Of a stretch of 55,784 nt of DNA, positions 27,277 to 35,927 are shown piece after piece; the stretch's first letter is position 1; each line of letters starts with the position of its first letter. This DNA comes from Bdellovibrionales bacterium (lineage in GTDB: Bacteria > Bdellovibrionota > Bacteriovoracia > Bacteriovoracales > Bacteriovoracaceae), in the NCBI GenBank assembly GCA_030638415.1, contig DAOWEO010000161.1:1-55784 (forward strand). Reading direction: 5' to 3'. The translations under genes were made by a program, and so were the position numbers. The notes below the pieces were generated by a model. That model was not told the origin of the DNA and ran no database searches. It saw only the letters and a program-made list of their open reading frames with translations.

Positions 27277-28094
27277 CAATGACCAGGCCAATTGTTATAA
27301 AATTTGGAGGAGAGATTGTTGAAGATCCTACTGATCTCAATAATTTACTTACATCAGTTAAACAACTTCACCTACAAGGAGAAAAAATAATCCTTATCCA
27401 CGGTGGAGGTCCCCTAGCATCTTCTCTATCTCAGCGCCTAGGAATTACTCCTAAAAAAGTTGGAGGAAGAAGAGTAACTGACACTGAGACTCTAGAAGTT
27501 ATGAAAATGGTACTTCCAGGAATTATTAATAGTAATATATTGGCACTTTTAAAGAAAAAAGAAGTTCCCTGCTCTACTCTGTCTGGAATTAACTTATTTC
27601 ATGCAGAAAAAAGACCTCCAAAAATAGTCAGTGGATCAGGTGGAAAAGAGATTGATTTTGGTGCTGTAGGTGATCTCATATCAGTAGATACAACGCTTAT
27701 TAACCTTCTCTTAACTGCTAATATTATTCCCGTCATCTCTCCCCTGTGTGCTTCAAATCAAGGTCACTGCCTCAATATTAATGCTGATACAATTGCTACT
27801 TTTATTGCGGCTAATACTGATGCTAAAGACCTTGTTCTCATAACCAAAGTCGGTGCCGTTTTTGAAGACATTAACAATCCACAGTCTAAGATAGATCAAT
27901 TATCTGTTGCGCAAGCACAAGAAAAAATAGCACAAGGAGTTATTCAAGGGGGTATGATTCCAAAGTTGGAAGAATCGTTTCCACTCCTAAAAAAACAGTT
28001 AAAAAAAATACATATTGTTGGAACAGCAAATACCACAACTCTTTTAAATGAAATAAAAGAACCTGGGAGTGAAGGTACTGTAATTCACTCTTAA
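27267..28094 (+). CDS. argB: Acetylglutamate kinase
   Basis: 275 residues with amino-acid-kinase motifs KFGGEIV, LIHGGGPLAS, the substrate loop GGRRVTD, NINADTIATFIA and a C-terminal GGMIPKLE. It phosphorylates N-acetylglutamate. The frame begins inside argC. It converges on the next minus-strand gene with a 4-base overlap. No C-terminal arginine-inhibition extension is obvious. Confidence 0.94.
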   Translation: MAITMTRPIVIKFGGEIVEDPTDLNNLLTSVKQLHLQGEKIILIHGGGPLASSLSQRLGITPKKVGGRRVTDTETLEVMKMVLPGIINSNILALLKKKEVPCSTLSGINLFHAEKRPPKIVSGSGGKEIDFGAVGDLISVDTTLINLLLTANIIPVISPLCASNQGHCLNINADTIATFIAANTDAKDLVLITKVGAVFEDINNPQSKIDQLSVAQAQEKIAQGVIQGGMIPKLEESFPLLKKQLKKIHIVGTANTTTLLNEIKEPGSEGTVIHS

Positions 28095-28567
28095 TACTGC
28101 CGTTTATTGATTAATACTCCTATCTGATAGGACTTTGATAGATCCTCTTTCAATGCTCGTTCCTGCTTAACATTTACTTTGGAACTTTTTTGGTACAACT
28201 CGATAATCTCTTTTCCCTTGATCTTGCGCTGTACTTTCTCTGCACGCTTTTTCTCTTTAAAAATGAAACTACTAGTACTATTTCCACTTTCTGACTCTTG
28301 TTTATTATCAGCTGCATTAACAAAAGGAAGTATCTTCGCTTTACCATCATCTTCGACAGCATCCTCACTTGGCACTACTTTCTTTTCATCAAGATCTAAA
28401 TATTCGGATAAAATATCTACTAAGGGATCTTTCTTTCCTCCTCCACTAAAAGCAGTCATCGACTCTATGACTGCCGGTGAAATTAATCCGAGCACCTCAA
28501 AGAAGATCTCAGTCGAGAAGGACTCTTCTTGAATATCTTGCTCTGAATCTAAATCAACAGCTTCCAT
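28091..28567 (-). CDS. Conserved-looking protein of unknown function, acidic N-terminus and basic C-terminus
   Basis: 158 residues from ATG 28567, with GAGG seven bases upstream. The acidic N-terminal part contains a FFEVLGLISPAVIESM helix and a DILSEYLDL segment. An Asp/Glu/Ser-rich linker follows, then a Lys-rich C-terminal helix (KKRAEKVQRKIKGKEIIELYQ). There is no signal peptide or known domain. It looks cytoplasmic. Confidence 0.6.
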   Translation of the reverse strand: MEAVDLDSEQDIQEESFSTEIFFEVLGLISPAVIESMTAFSGGGKKDPLVDILSEYLDLDEKKVVPSEDAVEDDGKAKILPFVNAADNKQESESGNSTSSFIFKEKKRAEKVQRKIKGKEIIELYQKSSKVNVKQERALKEDLSKSYQIGVLINKRQY

Positions 28568-28629
28568 ATAATACCTCACTGGACTTGTCGGTTATTTTTC
28601 ATATTTCATGAGCTTTTTTTATAAAAAAC

Positions 28630-28658
28630 TAGACATTTTGAGTAAAAATATCTATAAA
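28630..28658 (+). promoter_or_regulatory. Sigma-70 promoter of tRNA-Asn
   Basis: TAGACA, a 17-base spacer and TATAAA end 13 bases before the mature tRNA 5' end. Confidence 0.65.
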
Positions 28659-28671
28659 TTCTTCTAAGTAC

Positions 28672-28747
28672 TGGGGAGTAGCGCAGTTGGTAGCGCAGTT
28701 GACTGTTAATCAATTGGTCGTCGGTTCGAGTCCGACCTTCCCAGCCA
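28672..28747 (+). tRNA. tRNA-Asn (GTT anticodon)
   Basis: A full cloverleaf can be drawn. The acceptor TGGGGAG pairs with CTTCCCA. The D-arm is GCGC...GCGC. The anticodon stem GTTGA/TCAAT has loop CTGTTAA giving anticodon GTT. The T-arm is GTCGG-TTCGAGT-CCGAC. The discriminator is G and CCA is encoded. The following coding region starts only ten bases after the CCA. Confidence 0.97.
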
Positions 28748-28757
28748 TTTTTATACT

Positions 28758-29723
28758 ATGCAAAAAATAGATACAATCAAATTTAATTCCTTCCTTGCCA
28801 ATCTTGACGATCATTATCAATCTTTTATTGAAGAGACAATTGACTACCTAGAAGAGTCATATCCGATAAGAATACTGCAAGAAGGTATTAGGGATCAGAT
28901 CATATCAATTCTAATTGTTGAAAAAAACTCAACATTTGATACTCTGAGATTTTTCTGGTTTCAAAAATTACAGGATCTCCTATATATTGGTGAACTCCTA
29001 CATGCCACTCAAAACTGCTCTACAGAACAAGAAGTACTGGAAAACATAGATGATATTAAAGCTTTTTGGACAACTTTAGGCTTTGGTATTCCATATGACA
29101 CAAATCTAGAAACAGATACTGAGAAAACATCGAAAGACCTATTTGGCATATTTGAACAACAGCTTATATCTTTCTTTTACCTACATATTAATCAAGATAT
29201 TGAACTTCCACATCCGTCCTTATATTTTCCAGTAGAAGAGATGACAGAAGATCATAAAGCACTGCATATTGGTCTTAAGCAATACGTCAATATTGAGGGT
29301 ACGTTGCTACCACTCATTATTTCTCATCTAACAGATACCACTCTTCACCTAAATGGAGATATTGAGGAGCTTGCTGTTAGTACAACAAAGAGTTCACACC
29401 TTATTTCAAGCAAGATATATGACAGTATTCAAAAAATTCCCGCCGTTTTTCCTCTTTGGAACAAAACAATTTTAGGATTTAACACTCAGATTCCTATCTC
29501 AATTTTTACACCAATGCTTTCTGTCACCAATGAAGATAGTGCTAAAAAGATCTTCAGCCAATTTGCTCTTTATATTGTCAACCTCTATGAGCTTCTCTCT
29601 GACGACGAGTGGAATGAGCAGCAAGATGAACAGCAATTGCAAAAAATAAAGGAAAATACAGCATCTAGCTGGCTAAAATGGTTATACGAAGAAGAGGAAA
29701 AAAATTCATATTTGATTTTTTAA
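28758..29723 (+). CDS. Cytoplasmic protein of unknown function, downstream of tRNA-Asn
   Basis: 321 residues, acidic, rich in aromatic and helical segments, with no signal peptide and no recognised domain. The ATG is ten bases after the tRNA CCA. There is no Shine-Dalgarno site and no room for a separate promoter apart from that of the tRNA. The C-terminus is Glu/Gln-rich (EEEEKN). It may form a unit with the FHA gene 22 bases downstream. Confidence 0.7.
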   Translation: MQKIDTIKFNSFLANLDDHYQSFIEETIDYLEESYPIRILQEGIRDQIISILIVEKNSTFDTLRFFWFQKLQDLLYIGELLHATQNCSTEQEVLENIDDIKAFWTTLGFGIPYDTNLETDTEKTSKDLFGIFEQQLISFFYLHINQDIELPHPSLYFPVEEMTEDHKALHIGLKQYVNIEGTLLPLIISHLTDTTLHLNGDIEELAVSTTKSSHLISSKIYDSIQKIPAVFPLWNKTILGFNTQIPISIFTPMLSVTNEDSAKKIFSQFALYIVNLYELLSDDEWNEQQDEQQLQKIKENTASSWLKWLYEEEEKNSYLIF

Positions 29724-29745
29724 TATTATCTGTAACAATATTTGT

Positions 29746-30276
29746 ATGGCAATAATACTTATAATTAAAGAAGCAAGTAAAAAGCACGAGATAATCCTCA
29801 GTGAAAGTCCATTTACTATTGGCAGGTCACGTAAAAGTGATCTAAAAATAGATGATTCAAGGCTAAGTGGACTACATTGCTCTCTCAAGCTCAGTGGTGG
29901 TCGAGCATTTATTACCGACTTAGATTCAACGAATGGAACCACTCTCAACAATAAACAAATCAAACAGTCTCCCTTATATCTAGATGACATCGTTAAAACT
30001 GGAAACACGTCACTTACGCTTTTAAAAACTAAAATGACTGACGATGAAATTAAGTTACACACTTCTAATTACCGAAATGCCATTGCTGAGCGTTTAGCAG
30101 AAACTAATTCAACAAGCTCCGAAGTACAAAGGTTGAAAGAGCGAAGAAGAGCAAGGGCTAAAGCTGCTCAGGCTCCAGTCCCTGAACATGTTAGAGCAAA
30201 GAATGCGATAGGGTCCAAGAAAAATAAAGATAAAGAGCCTTTTGCTATTCTTACCAGAATTTTAAAAATTAAATAA
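29746..30276 (+). CDS. FHA-domain protein
   Basis: 176 residues. The FHA domain (about 5-95) has GRSRKSDLKI, the SGLHC Ser-His pair and DLDSTNGT, all phosphothreonine-binding positions. The C-terminal half is basic and probably unstructured (KERRRARAKAAQA). It would bind a phospho-Thr partner; no Ser/Thr kinase is in the window. No clear ribosome site is seen. Confidence 0.88.
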   Translation: MAIILIIKEASKKHEIILSESPFTIGRSRKSDLKIDDSRLSGLHCSLKLSGGRAFITDLDSTNGTTLNNKQIKQSPLYLDDIVKTGNTSLTLLKTKMTDDEIKLHTSNYRNAIAERLAETNSTSSEVQRLKERRRARAKAAQAPVPEHVRAKNAIGSKKNKDKEPFAILTRILKIK

Positions 30277-30277
30277 A

Positions 30278-30844
30278 TTAATTATGATCCCACTTAATTT
30301 CGTCATGGCCACCTTTCATATTTGCAAGACGTGCTAAGACAAACAGATAATCAGAAAGTCTATTTAGTAATACCACTCCATTTTCAATAACTTCGTCAGG
30401 ATAACTAGTCTCAAATCCCACTAGCTTTCTTTCAACCCGTCTCGTTATAGTACGAGCAATATGCAAGCGAGTTGCCAGCTCACTTCCTCTAGGCATTACA
30501 AACTCTTTCAACGGGGATAATTGCTGATCGACAATATCAATAGCCTCTTCAATCTCCGTAATAAACTCGGATGAGATAGTATTAAGAGAAAACTCTGCAC
30601 GTTTTTGTACTTCACAGGCCATCAAAGCCCCTAAGTCAAAAAGAGTATTTTGTAATGCCAGTAAAATACCGCAGTCTTGTTTAGCAAGTTCTTCATGCAG
30701 TACTAAAATAGGGCCAATAAAAGAGTTTAACTCATCAAGGTCACCATAAAGATCAATTCTCTGATCTGACTTCAATAACCTTGTTCCACCAACTAGTGAA
30801 GTCTTACCTTTGTCTCCACCTTTTGTATAAATCTTTGCTTTCAA
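30278..30844 (-). CDS. Cob(I)alamin adenosyltransferase, PduO type
   Basis: About 188 residues with the PduO-type ATP site KIYTKGGDKGKTSLVGG, then DLYGDLDELNSFIG, ARTITRRVERKLVG and VVLLNRLSDYLFVLAR. It converts cob(I)alamin to adenosylcobalamin. A TTG at 30844 is likely (GAGG five bases upstream); GTG 30847 is possible. It lies directly downstream of the AdoCbl-dependent mutase, so it probably supplies that enzyme's cofactor. Confidence 0.93.
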   Translation of the reverse strand: MKAKIYTKGGDKGKTSLVGGTRLLKSDQRIDLYGDLDELNSFIGPILVLHEELAKQDCGILLALQNTLFDLGALMACEVQKRAEFSLNTISSEFITEIEEAIDIVDQQLSPLKEFVMPRGSELATRLHIARTITRRVERKLVGFETSYPDEVIENGVVLLNRLSDYLFVLARLANMKGGHDEIKWDHN

Positions 30845-30852
30845 CACAACCT

Positions 30853-33800
30853 CTACATGTTTCTACGGTACTTCCCACCAATCTTATATAAGACTGCTGT
30901 AATCTCTCCTAACGAACAATAATTTACCGAGTCCAGTAATTCCTCAAAAATATTACCTCCGCTCAGTGCAACTTCAGTCAGCCGCTCCAATGCTACTTGA
31001 GACTTGTCAACATTACGCTCTTTAAACGCATGCAGGCGGGTAATTTGCTCTTGCTTCTCCTCGTCACTACAGCGAGATATCTCAATTTCCTTATGAAGCT
31101 GCTCTTCAATATTATCTGCAATATATGTATTCACACCAATAATAGGAAAGCTACCAGAGTCTTTTAAAGTTTCGTAATAGAGTGACTCCTCTTGAATCTT
31201 ACTACGTTGATACATACTCTCCATTGCTCCAAGAACTCCACCTTTATCAGAAATTCTTTCAAACTCATCGAGAACCGCATTCTCAACAATATCAGATAGC
31301 TCTTCAGCTAGGTAAGCACCCTGCAACGGATTATCCGTTTTGTTCATTCCAAACTCACGGTTAATAATCATCTGAATTGCCATTGCACGACGAACACTCT
31401 CCTCAGTAGGAGTGGTTATGGCCTCATCATATGCATTTGTATGCAGTGAATTACAATTATCACTGAGTGCAATGAAGGCTTGCAGGGTTGTTCTAATATC
31501 ATTGAAATCGATCTCTTGTGCGTGAAGTGAGCGTCCAGAAGTTTGAATATGATACTTAAATTTTTGAGATTTTAAATTTGCACCATACTTATCACGTAGA
31601 GTTACCGCCCAAATTTTTCTAGCAACTCTTCCCATGACAGTGTATTCAGGATCTAGTCCATTGCTAAAAAAGTAAGAGAGACTTCCAGCGAAATCATCAA
31701 TTTTCATTCCACGACTAATATAATACTCAACATAAGTAAATCCGTTAGAGAGGGTAAAAGCTAACTGAGTAATAGGATTTGCCCCTGCTTCGGCAATATG
31801 ATAACCACTAATTGAAACAGTATAATAATTTTTAATCACATTTCTACAAAAATACTCTTGTACGTCGCCCATTAGTTTCAGTGAAAACTCTAATGAAAAA
31901 ATACAAGTATTTTGTGCCTGATCCTCTTTTAAAATATCTGCTTGAACAGTTCCACGTACCTGTTGCATAACTGTAATACGCTTTTTCATATCCCAAACAT
32001 CATCACCACTAAGCTCTTGTTTGATAGCAGTATTCATAAACATTGCTAACATCATTGGAGCAGGGCCGTTGATAGTCATCGAAACAGAGGTCATCTTATC
32101 TGAAAGTTTAAACCCAGAAAATAGTTGCTCCATATCATCTAGTGTTGCAATACTTACTCCGGCTTCTCCAATTTTACCAAAAATATCTGGCCGCTCATCT
32201 GGATCTTCACCATATAAAGTTACAGAATCAAATGCTGTTGAGAGCCGCTTTGCAGGATCACTTTCTGAAAGGTAGTGAAAACGCTTATTGGTTCTAAGTG
32301 GTCCCCCCTCTCCAGCAAACATTCTTTTTGGGTCTTCGTCACTACGTTTAAATGGAAAAATACCTGCACCAAAAGGAAAAAACCCTGGAAGATTACACTT
32401 CCCAATAAAATGGTACTTCTCGGCCATTGAAATAAATTTTGGAAAAGCTACTTTAGAAATTTCTTGCATTGCCAGTGAAGTAAACTTAGTAGGAACCTTA
32501 ATTTCTTTTCCTCTAACACTGTAGCTAAAAACACCCTCATCATATTGCTGTACAGTCTTTTCAAACTCTCTAAAAAGCTTCCAAGCATCAGGTGATATTT
32601 TTTCTTCTACCTCTTTTAGCTTACTACTAAGATCACTGTTATCAGGAAAAAGATTACAACAAGTTTTCAGTGCTTCGAAATCTTGAAAGAGTGCTACTTC
32701 AGTAGCAACCTGCTTATTATAATCTTTGCAGCAATTAGAGATCTCACGTAAGTAAAGGCTCTGCTCCGGTGGAATAATTGACGGCTTATCAACAGGCGCC
32801 CTAACTGTTTTGATTTCATCAAAATCATCCAGCTCTTTTGAAAATCCAAATTGATCAGTAATCTCTTTAAACAACCCATTAACCCCAGCATCATTAAACT
32901 GGCTGGCCATAGTTCCAAAAATAGGTAGCTCATCATCGGTAGGACTGCCAGGGTGCCCTGCAAATAGCTTATGGTTACGACGATACTGCTTTCTAATATC
33001 ACGTAGTGCATCTTCCGAACGAGGCTTTTCAAATTTATTCAATACTATAATATTAGCAGTTTCCAACATCTCTATTTTTTCAAGCTGAGTTGCTGCACCA
33101 TACTCAGGTGTCATTACATATGCACACTTATCTGCAACTTCGGTAATAGCATCAGCAGCTTGTCCAATCCCAGATGTTTCAACCATAATAAGATTAAAAC
33201 TTTGCCCTCTTAAAAACTTAATAACTTCATCAATTTGTGGGCTAAGTTCAGTTTTTGAGTCTCTAGTAGCTAATGATCTAATATAAAAATTTTCAAACTC
33301 AACACTACCTAATCTAATTCGATCACCAAGTAAGGCACCCTGAGTTTTTTTCTTAGTTGGGTCTACTGAAATAAGTGCAATTTTATAATTGGGTAGATGG
33401 CGATGAAAACGCAATAGCAGTTCATCAACTAAAGATGATTTACCAGCTCCACCAGTTCCAGTGATACCCAATACTGGAGTCTCTCCTCCGGTACTAAATG
33501 GCAGTTTTTTCCCCTCTTCAATATATGATATTACTTTTGCTGTTTCATAAAAACTTTTTGGCAGTGCTTTTAGCTCAACATTTTCTGTGGTTGAAAAAGT
33601 TGCTTTAGAAATCATGTCATCAATGATCCCCTCTAGTCCCAACTTCATACCGTCTTCAGGAGAATAAATTTTCTCTATTCCAGATTGCTCAAGCTTAGCA
33701 ATTTCTTTTGGCGTAATTACTCCGCCACCGCCACCAAATATTTGAATCTTCTCACCACCAGCCTGATCTAGTAATCTTCGAATATATGTAAAGTACTCCA

Positions 33801-34002
33801 TATGTCCGCCCTGATAAGAGCTTAGAGATACTGCATGAACATCCTCTTGCAAGGCTGCAGTGACAACATCATGGGCAGAGCGATTATGTCCGAGATGAAT
33901 AACTTCCACCCCTTTTGATTGAAGAAGACGTCGCATAATATTAATTGAAACATCATGACCATCAAATAAACTGGCAGCAGTAACAAATCGCAACTTGACC
34001 AT
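30853..34002 (-). CDS. icmF: Fused isobutyryl-CoA-type mutase IcmF
   Basis: 1049 residues with three parts in the IcmF order. The N-terminal B12-binding domain has the lower-ligand His16 in FDGHDVS. A MeaB-like G-protein chaperone has Walker A GTGGAGKSS near 180-188 and the NKFEKP base-binding motif. The C-terminal acyl-CoA mutase TIM barrel includes GPAPMMLAMFMNTAIKQ and EAGANPITQLAFTLSNG. It interconverts branched and linear acyl-CoAs. Whether it prefers isobutyryl- or pivalyl-CoA cannot be fixed by eye. AAGGGAG precedes the ATG. Confidence 0.93.
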   Translation of the reverse strand: MVKLRFVTAASLFDGHDVSINIMRRLLQSKGVEVIHLGHNRSAHDVVTAALQEDVHAVSLSSYQGGHMEYFTYIRRLLDQAGGEKIQIFGGGGGVITPKEIAKLEQSGIEKIYSPEDGMKLGLEGIIDDMISKATFSTTENVELKALPKSFYETAKVISYIEEGKKLPFSTGGETPVLGITGTGGAGKSSLVDELLLRFHRHLPNYKIALISVDPTKKKTQGALLGDRIRLGSVEFENFYIRSLATRDSKTELSPQIDEVIKFLRGQSFNLIMVETSGIGQAADAITEVADKCAYVMTPEYGAATQLEKIEMLETANIIVLNKFEKPRSEDALRDIRKQYRRNHKLFAGHPGSPTDDELPIFGTMASQFNDAGVNGLFKEITDQFGFSKELDDFDEIKTVRAPVDKPSIIPPEQSLYLREISNCCKDYNKQVATEVALFQDFEALKTCCNLFPDNSDLSSKLKEVEEKISPDAWKLFREFEKTVQQYDEGVFSYSVRGKEIKVPTKFTSLAMQEISKVAFPKFISMAEKYHFIGKCNLPGFFPFGAGIFPFKRSDEDPKRMFAGEGGPLRTNKRFHYLSESDPAKRLSTAFDSVTLYGEDPDERPDIFGKIGEAGVSIATLDDMEQLFSGFKLSDKMTSVSMTINGPAPMMLAMFMNTAIKQELSGDDVWDMKKRITVMQQVRGTVQADILKEDQAQNTCIFSLEFSLKLMGDVQEYFCRNVIKNYYTVSISGYHIAEAGANPITQLAFTLSNGFTYVEYYISRGMKIDDFAGSLSYFFSNGLDPEYTVMGRVARKIWAVTLRDKYGANLKSQKFKYHIQTSGRSLHAQEIDFNDIRTTLQAFIALSDNCNSLHTNAYDEAITTPTEESVRRAMAIQMIINREFGMNKTDNPLQGAYLAEELSDIVENAVLDEFERISDKGGVLGAMESMYQRSKIQEESLYYETLKDSGSFPIIGVNTYIADNIEEQLHKEIEISRCSDEEKQEQITRLHAFKERNVDKSQVALERLTEVALSGGNIFEELLDSVNYCSLGEITAVLYKIGGKYRRNM

Positions 34003-34092
34003 ATTTAACTCCCTTAAATAGATTATATTTAAAATCAGTGCTAATACCTAGTTCTTTTAACATTTAGCCTTAAAAAAGACCAATATTAAACA

Positions 34093-34120
34093 TAGGTTCA
34101 CCTAAATTTACTTAGTAAAT
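34093..34120. promoter_or_regulatory. Paired palindromes upstream of icmF
   Basis: TAGGTTCACCTA (34093-34104) and ATTTAC-TTA-GTAAAT (34106-34120) stand side by side about 90-120 bases before the icmF start. They could bind a repressor of the acyl-CoA catabolic genes. They end 19 bases before the stop of the next minus-strand gene. Confidence 0.3.
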
Positions 34121-34138
34121 AGGGAGTATTAGAAAATA

Positions 34139-35227
34139 CTAGATTCCAGTAGAAAAGGTCATCGCAAAACGACGATCTTCATGTCCTCGGTACTCATTTG
34201 TTGTAGTATCTACAGCATACGTAGAGAAATCAAATAACATTCTACGAGTCTTAATACCAAAGCCTGCCGATCCAAAGCTATCACCATAACCTAAACGAAA
34301 ATATATGGTTCGGAAAAAATCAATTTCAATTCCTGCAAGAATTTTTCTATTAACTCCGACATCAGTATGCTGATCATTTATATCTTTATAATTTAGCTCA
34401 AAATGCATCCGAGTAGTTTTACCTATTTGAGGAGTCATAGAGAGTCCCACATCTAATTGTCTTGGGATCTCTGTCGGTCCAGTGCCATCTGTAGAAAATT
34501 TATTTCCCATCGCATTATGATAGGTCAGTGCAAAAGTAGGAAGTGCCGTCCATGGCAAGGTTAACTTCGCTCCAGCAATCATCATAAAAGTTCCACCTTT
34601 TTTATAATCACTGTCTGTTAAATTCAATGTAACCGCGGGATCAGTAGTACCTATGGCCTCACTTCGTTTTAAAAATATTCCCGTTGCACCAAATTTTAAT
34701 AAGCCACCAAATAAAGATAGGTTTAAAGATGTATAAGGTCCATAATCTAAGCGCTTGGCATATTCAAACTGGGCACCAGCCTCACTGCCAATAGTGGCAC
34801 GTGTTCGCTGAGAAAAAAGAAAACCCATAGAGATATATCTCGCAGTAAAATTAGGCACAAATTGTAATCGATTAGTTGCCACCTTACCTGTATTGTTTAC
34901 TAAAAGCTCCCTCTGTCCATCAAGGCCAAATGCCTTCACAAAGTTACCTATTGCATCTGTTACACTGCCACCAGTCCCAATTGAAAACCAATCTTTATTT
35001 GTTTCAAATGACATATTACTTAAATATAAGTGTGGTTTTCTCACACTTCCGAGACCGGCAGGATTGTAAAATGAAGACATACTATCATCAACTTTTGCAA
35101 TAAAAGCATTTCCCATTGCCAGTGCTCTTCCAGATGTCGCTAACTCTGGATAAGCTGCATCTAAAAATCCAATACTCGCTTGCATGGTTAAAGGAAGTAG
35201 TAATAATATTAGTAGAATCTGTTTCAT
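34139..35227 (-). CDS. Outer-membrane beta-barrel protein (PorV/UPF0164-like)
   Basis: 362 residues with a signal peptide (LILLLLPLTMQA). The N-terminal LATSGRALAMGNAFIAKVDDSMSSFYNPAGLGS resembles the start of the PorV/UPF0164 class of beta-barrels. The rest shows alternating strands and ends in an aromatic-poor GI. It is presumed to be an outer-membrane channel or surface protein. The substrate is unknown. Confidence 0.7.
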   Translation of the reverse strand: MKQILLILLLLPLTMQASIGFLDAAYPELATSGRALAMGNAFIAKVDDSMSSFYNPAGLGSVRKPHLYLSNMSFETNKDWFSIGTGGSVTDAIGNFVKAFGLDGQRELLVNNTGKVATNRLQFVPNFTARYISMGFLFSQRTRATIGSEAGAQFEYAKRLDYGPYTSLNLSLFGGLLKFGATGIFLKRSEAIGTTDPAVTLNLTDSDYKKGGTFMMIAGAKLTLPWTALPTFALTYHNAMGNKFSTDGTGPTEIPRQLDVGLSMTPQIGKTTRMHFELNYKDINDQHTDVGVNRKILAGIEIDFFRTIYFRLGYGDSFGSAGFGIKTRRMLFDFSTYAVDTTTNEYRGHEDRRFAMTFSTGI

Positions 35228-35358
35228 CCACCCTCCAGACTTAATTATACAACAGCAGCAGAGTCCATTGTACTAGGCAGAAAAAGCTACCAACGGAGAG
35301 ATTTTCCCCCTTTAAGTTAATGAAATAAAAAGAGAAAATAAAGAACAAGGAGTTTACT

Positions 35359-35925
35359 ATGTTAAAACTTTTAATTTTACTACCCATAACTTTCTATTCA
35401 CTTAGCTCTTTAGCTATATCAGTTGGTACAGGAAGTTCACTCGGAATGCTGCGAATATCTCCCGTTATCGGATATGAGCAAGTTCAAAAAAACTATCCAA
35501 CACCACATACTTCCAACAGACTTTTTTATGGTCTAGGTGTGGAGGTAGGACCTCGTGCTTTCTCAATTGAGATGCAAGCGACTCAAGGTAAAGATAGTGA
35601 AAGCTATTCAGGTATTGAAATTGACGAGACAACTACTAAGCTTTCACTTGGTCTTAAAAGTTCAATGAGTGCTAGCTCTTTTTTGAATTTTTACTTTAGA
35701 ACTGGCGCACAAGGTAAAACTAGCGAGCGAGTAACAACTGAAGCAGGAGTTAGCACCACAGAAAAAAGTGCTTTTTATGTAGATCCATATGTTGGTACCG
35801 GAGTAAATATAGCGGTAGCAAATGCACTAACAATGTCAGTAGGTCTCACAGCAGTATTTACAGACTATCCTAATGAAGGAAAAATTGAGTATCAAACAAA
35901 TTTAGGATTTGGATTACGATTCTAG
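35359..35925 (+). CDS. Small outer-membrane beta-barrel protein
   Basis: 188 residues with a signal peptide ending LSSLA. Alternating hydrophobic strands end in GLRF (C-terminal Phe), a typical Bam recognition signal. It is an 8-10-strand OmpX/OmpW-like size. The exact family is not recognised. CAAGGAG lies upstream of the ATG. It is transcribed divergently from the preceding barrel gene. Confidence 0.7.
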   Translation: MLKLLILLPITFYSLSSLAISVGTGSSLGMLRISPVIGYEQVQKNYPTPHTSNRLFYGLGVEVGPRAFSIEMQATQGKDSESYSGIEIDETTTKLSLGLKSSMSASSFLNFYFRTGAQGKTSERVTTEAGVSTTEKSAFYVDPYVGTGVNIAVANALTMSVGLTAVFTDYPNEGKIEYQTNLGFGLRF

Positions 35926-35927
35926 TA

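Noticed and set aside
34040..34075. Minus-strand TTGG...AAGGC before icmF as a sigma-54 site
   Set aside because: The GG to GC spacing is 11, one base too long.
34003..34138. Cobalamin riboswitch before icmF
   Set aside because: The 136-base gap is too short and lacks a B12-box-like GCCACTG core.
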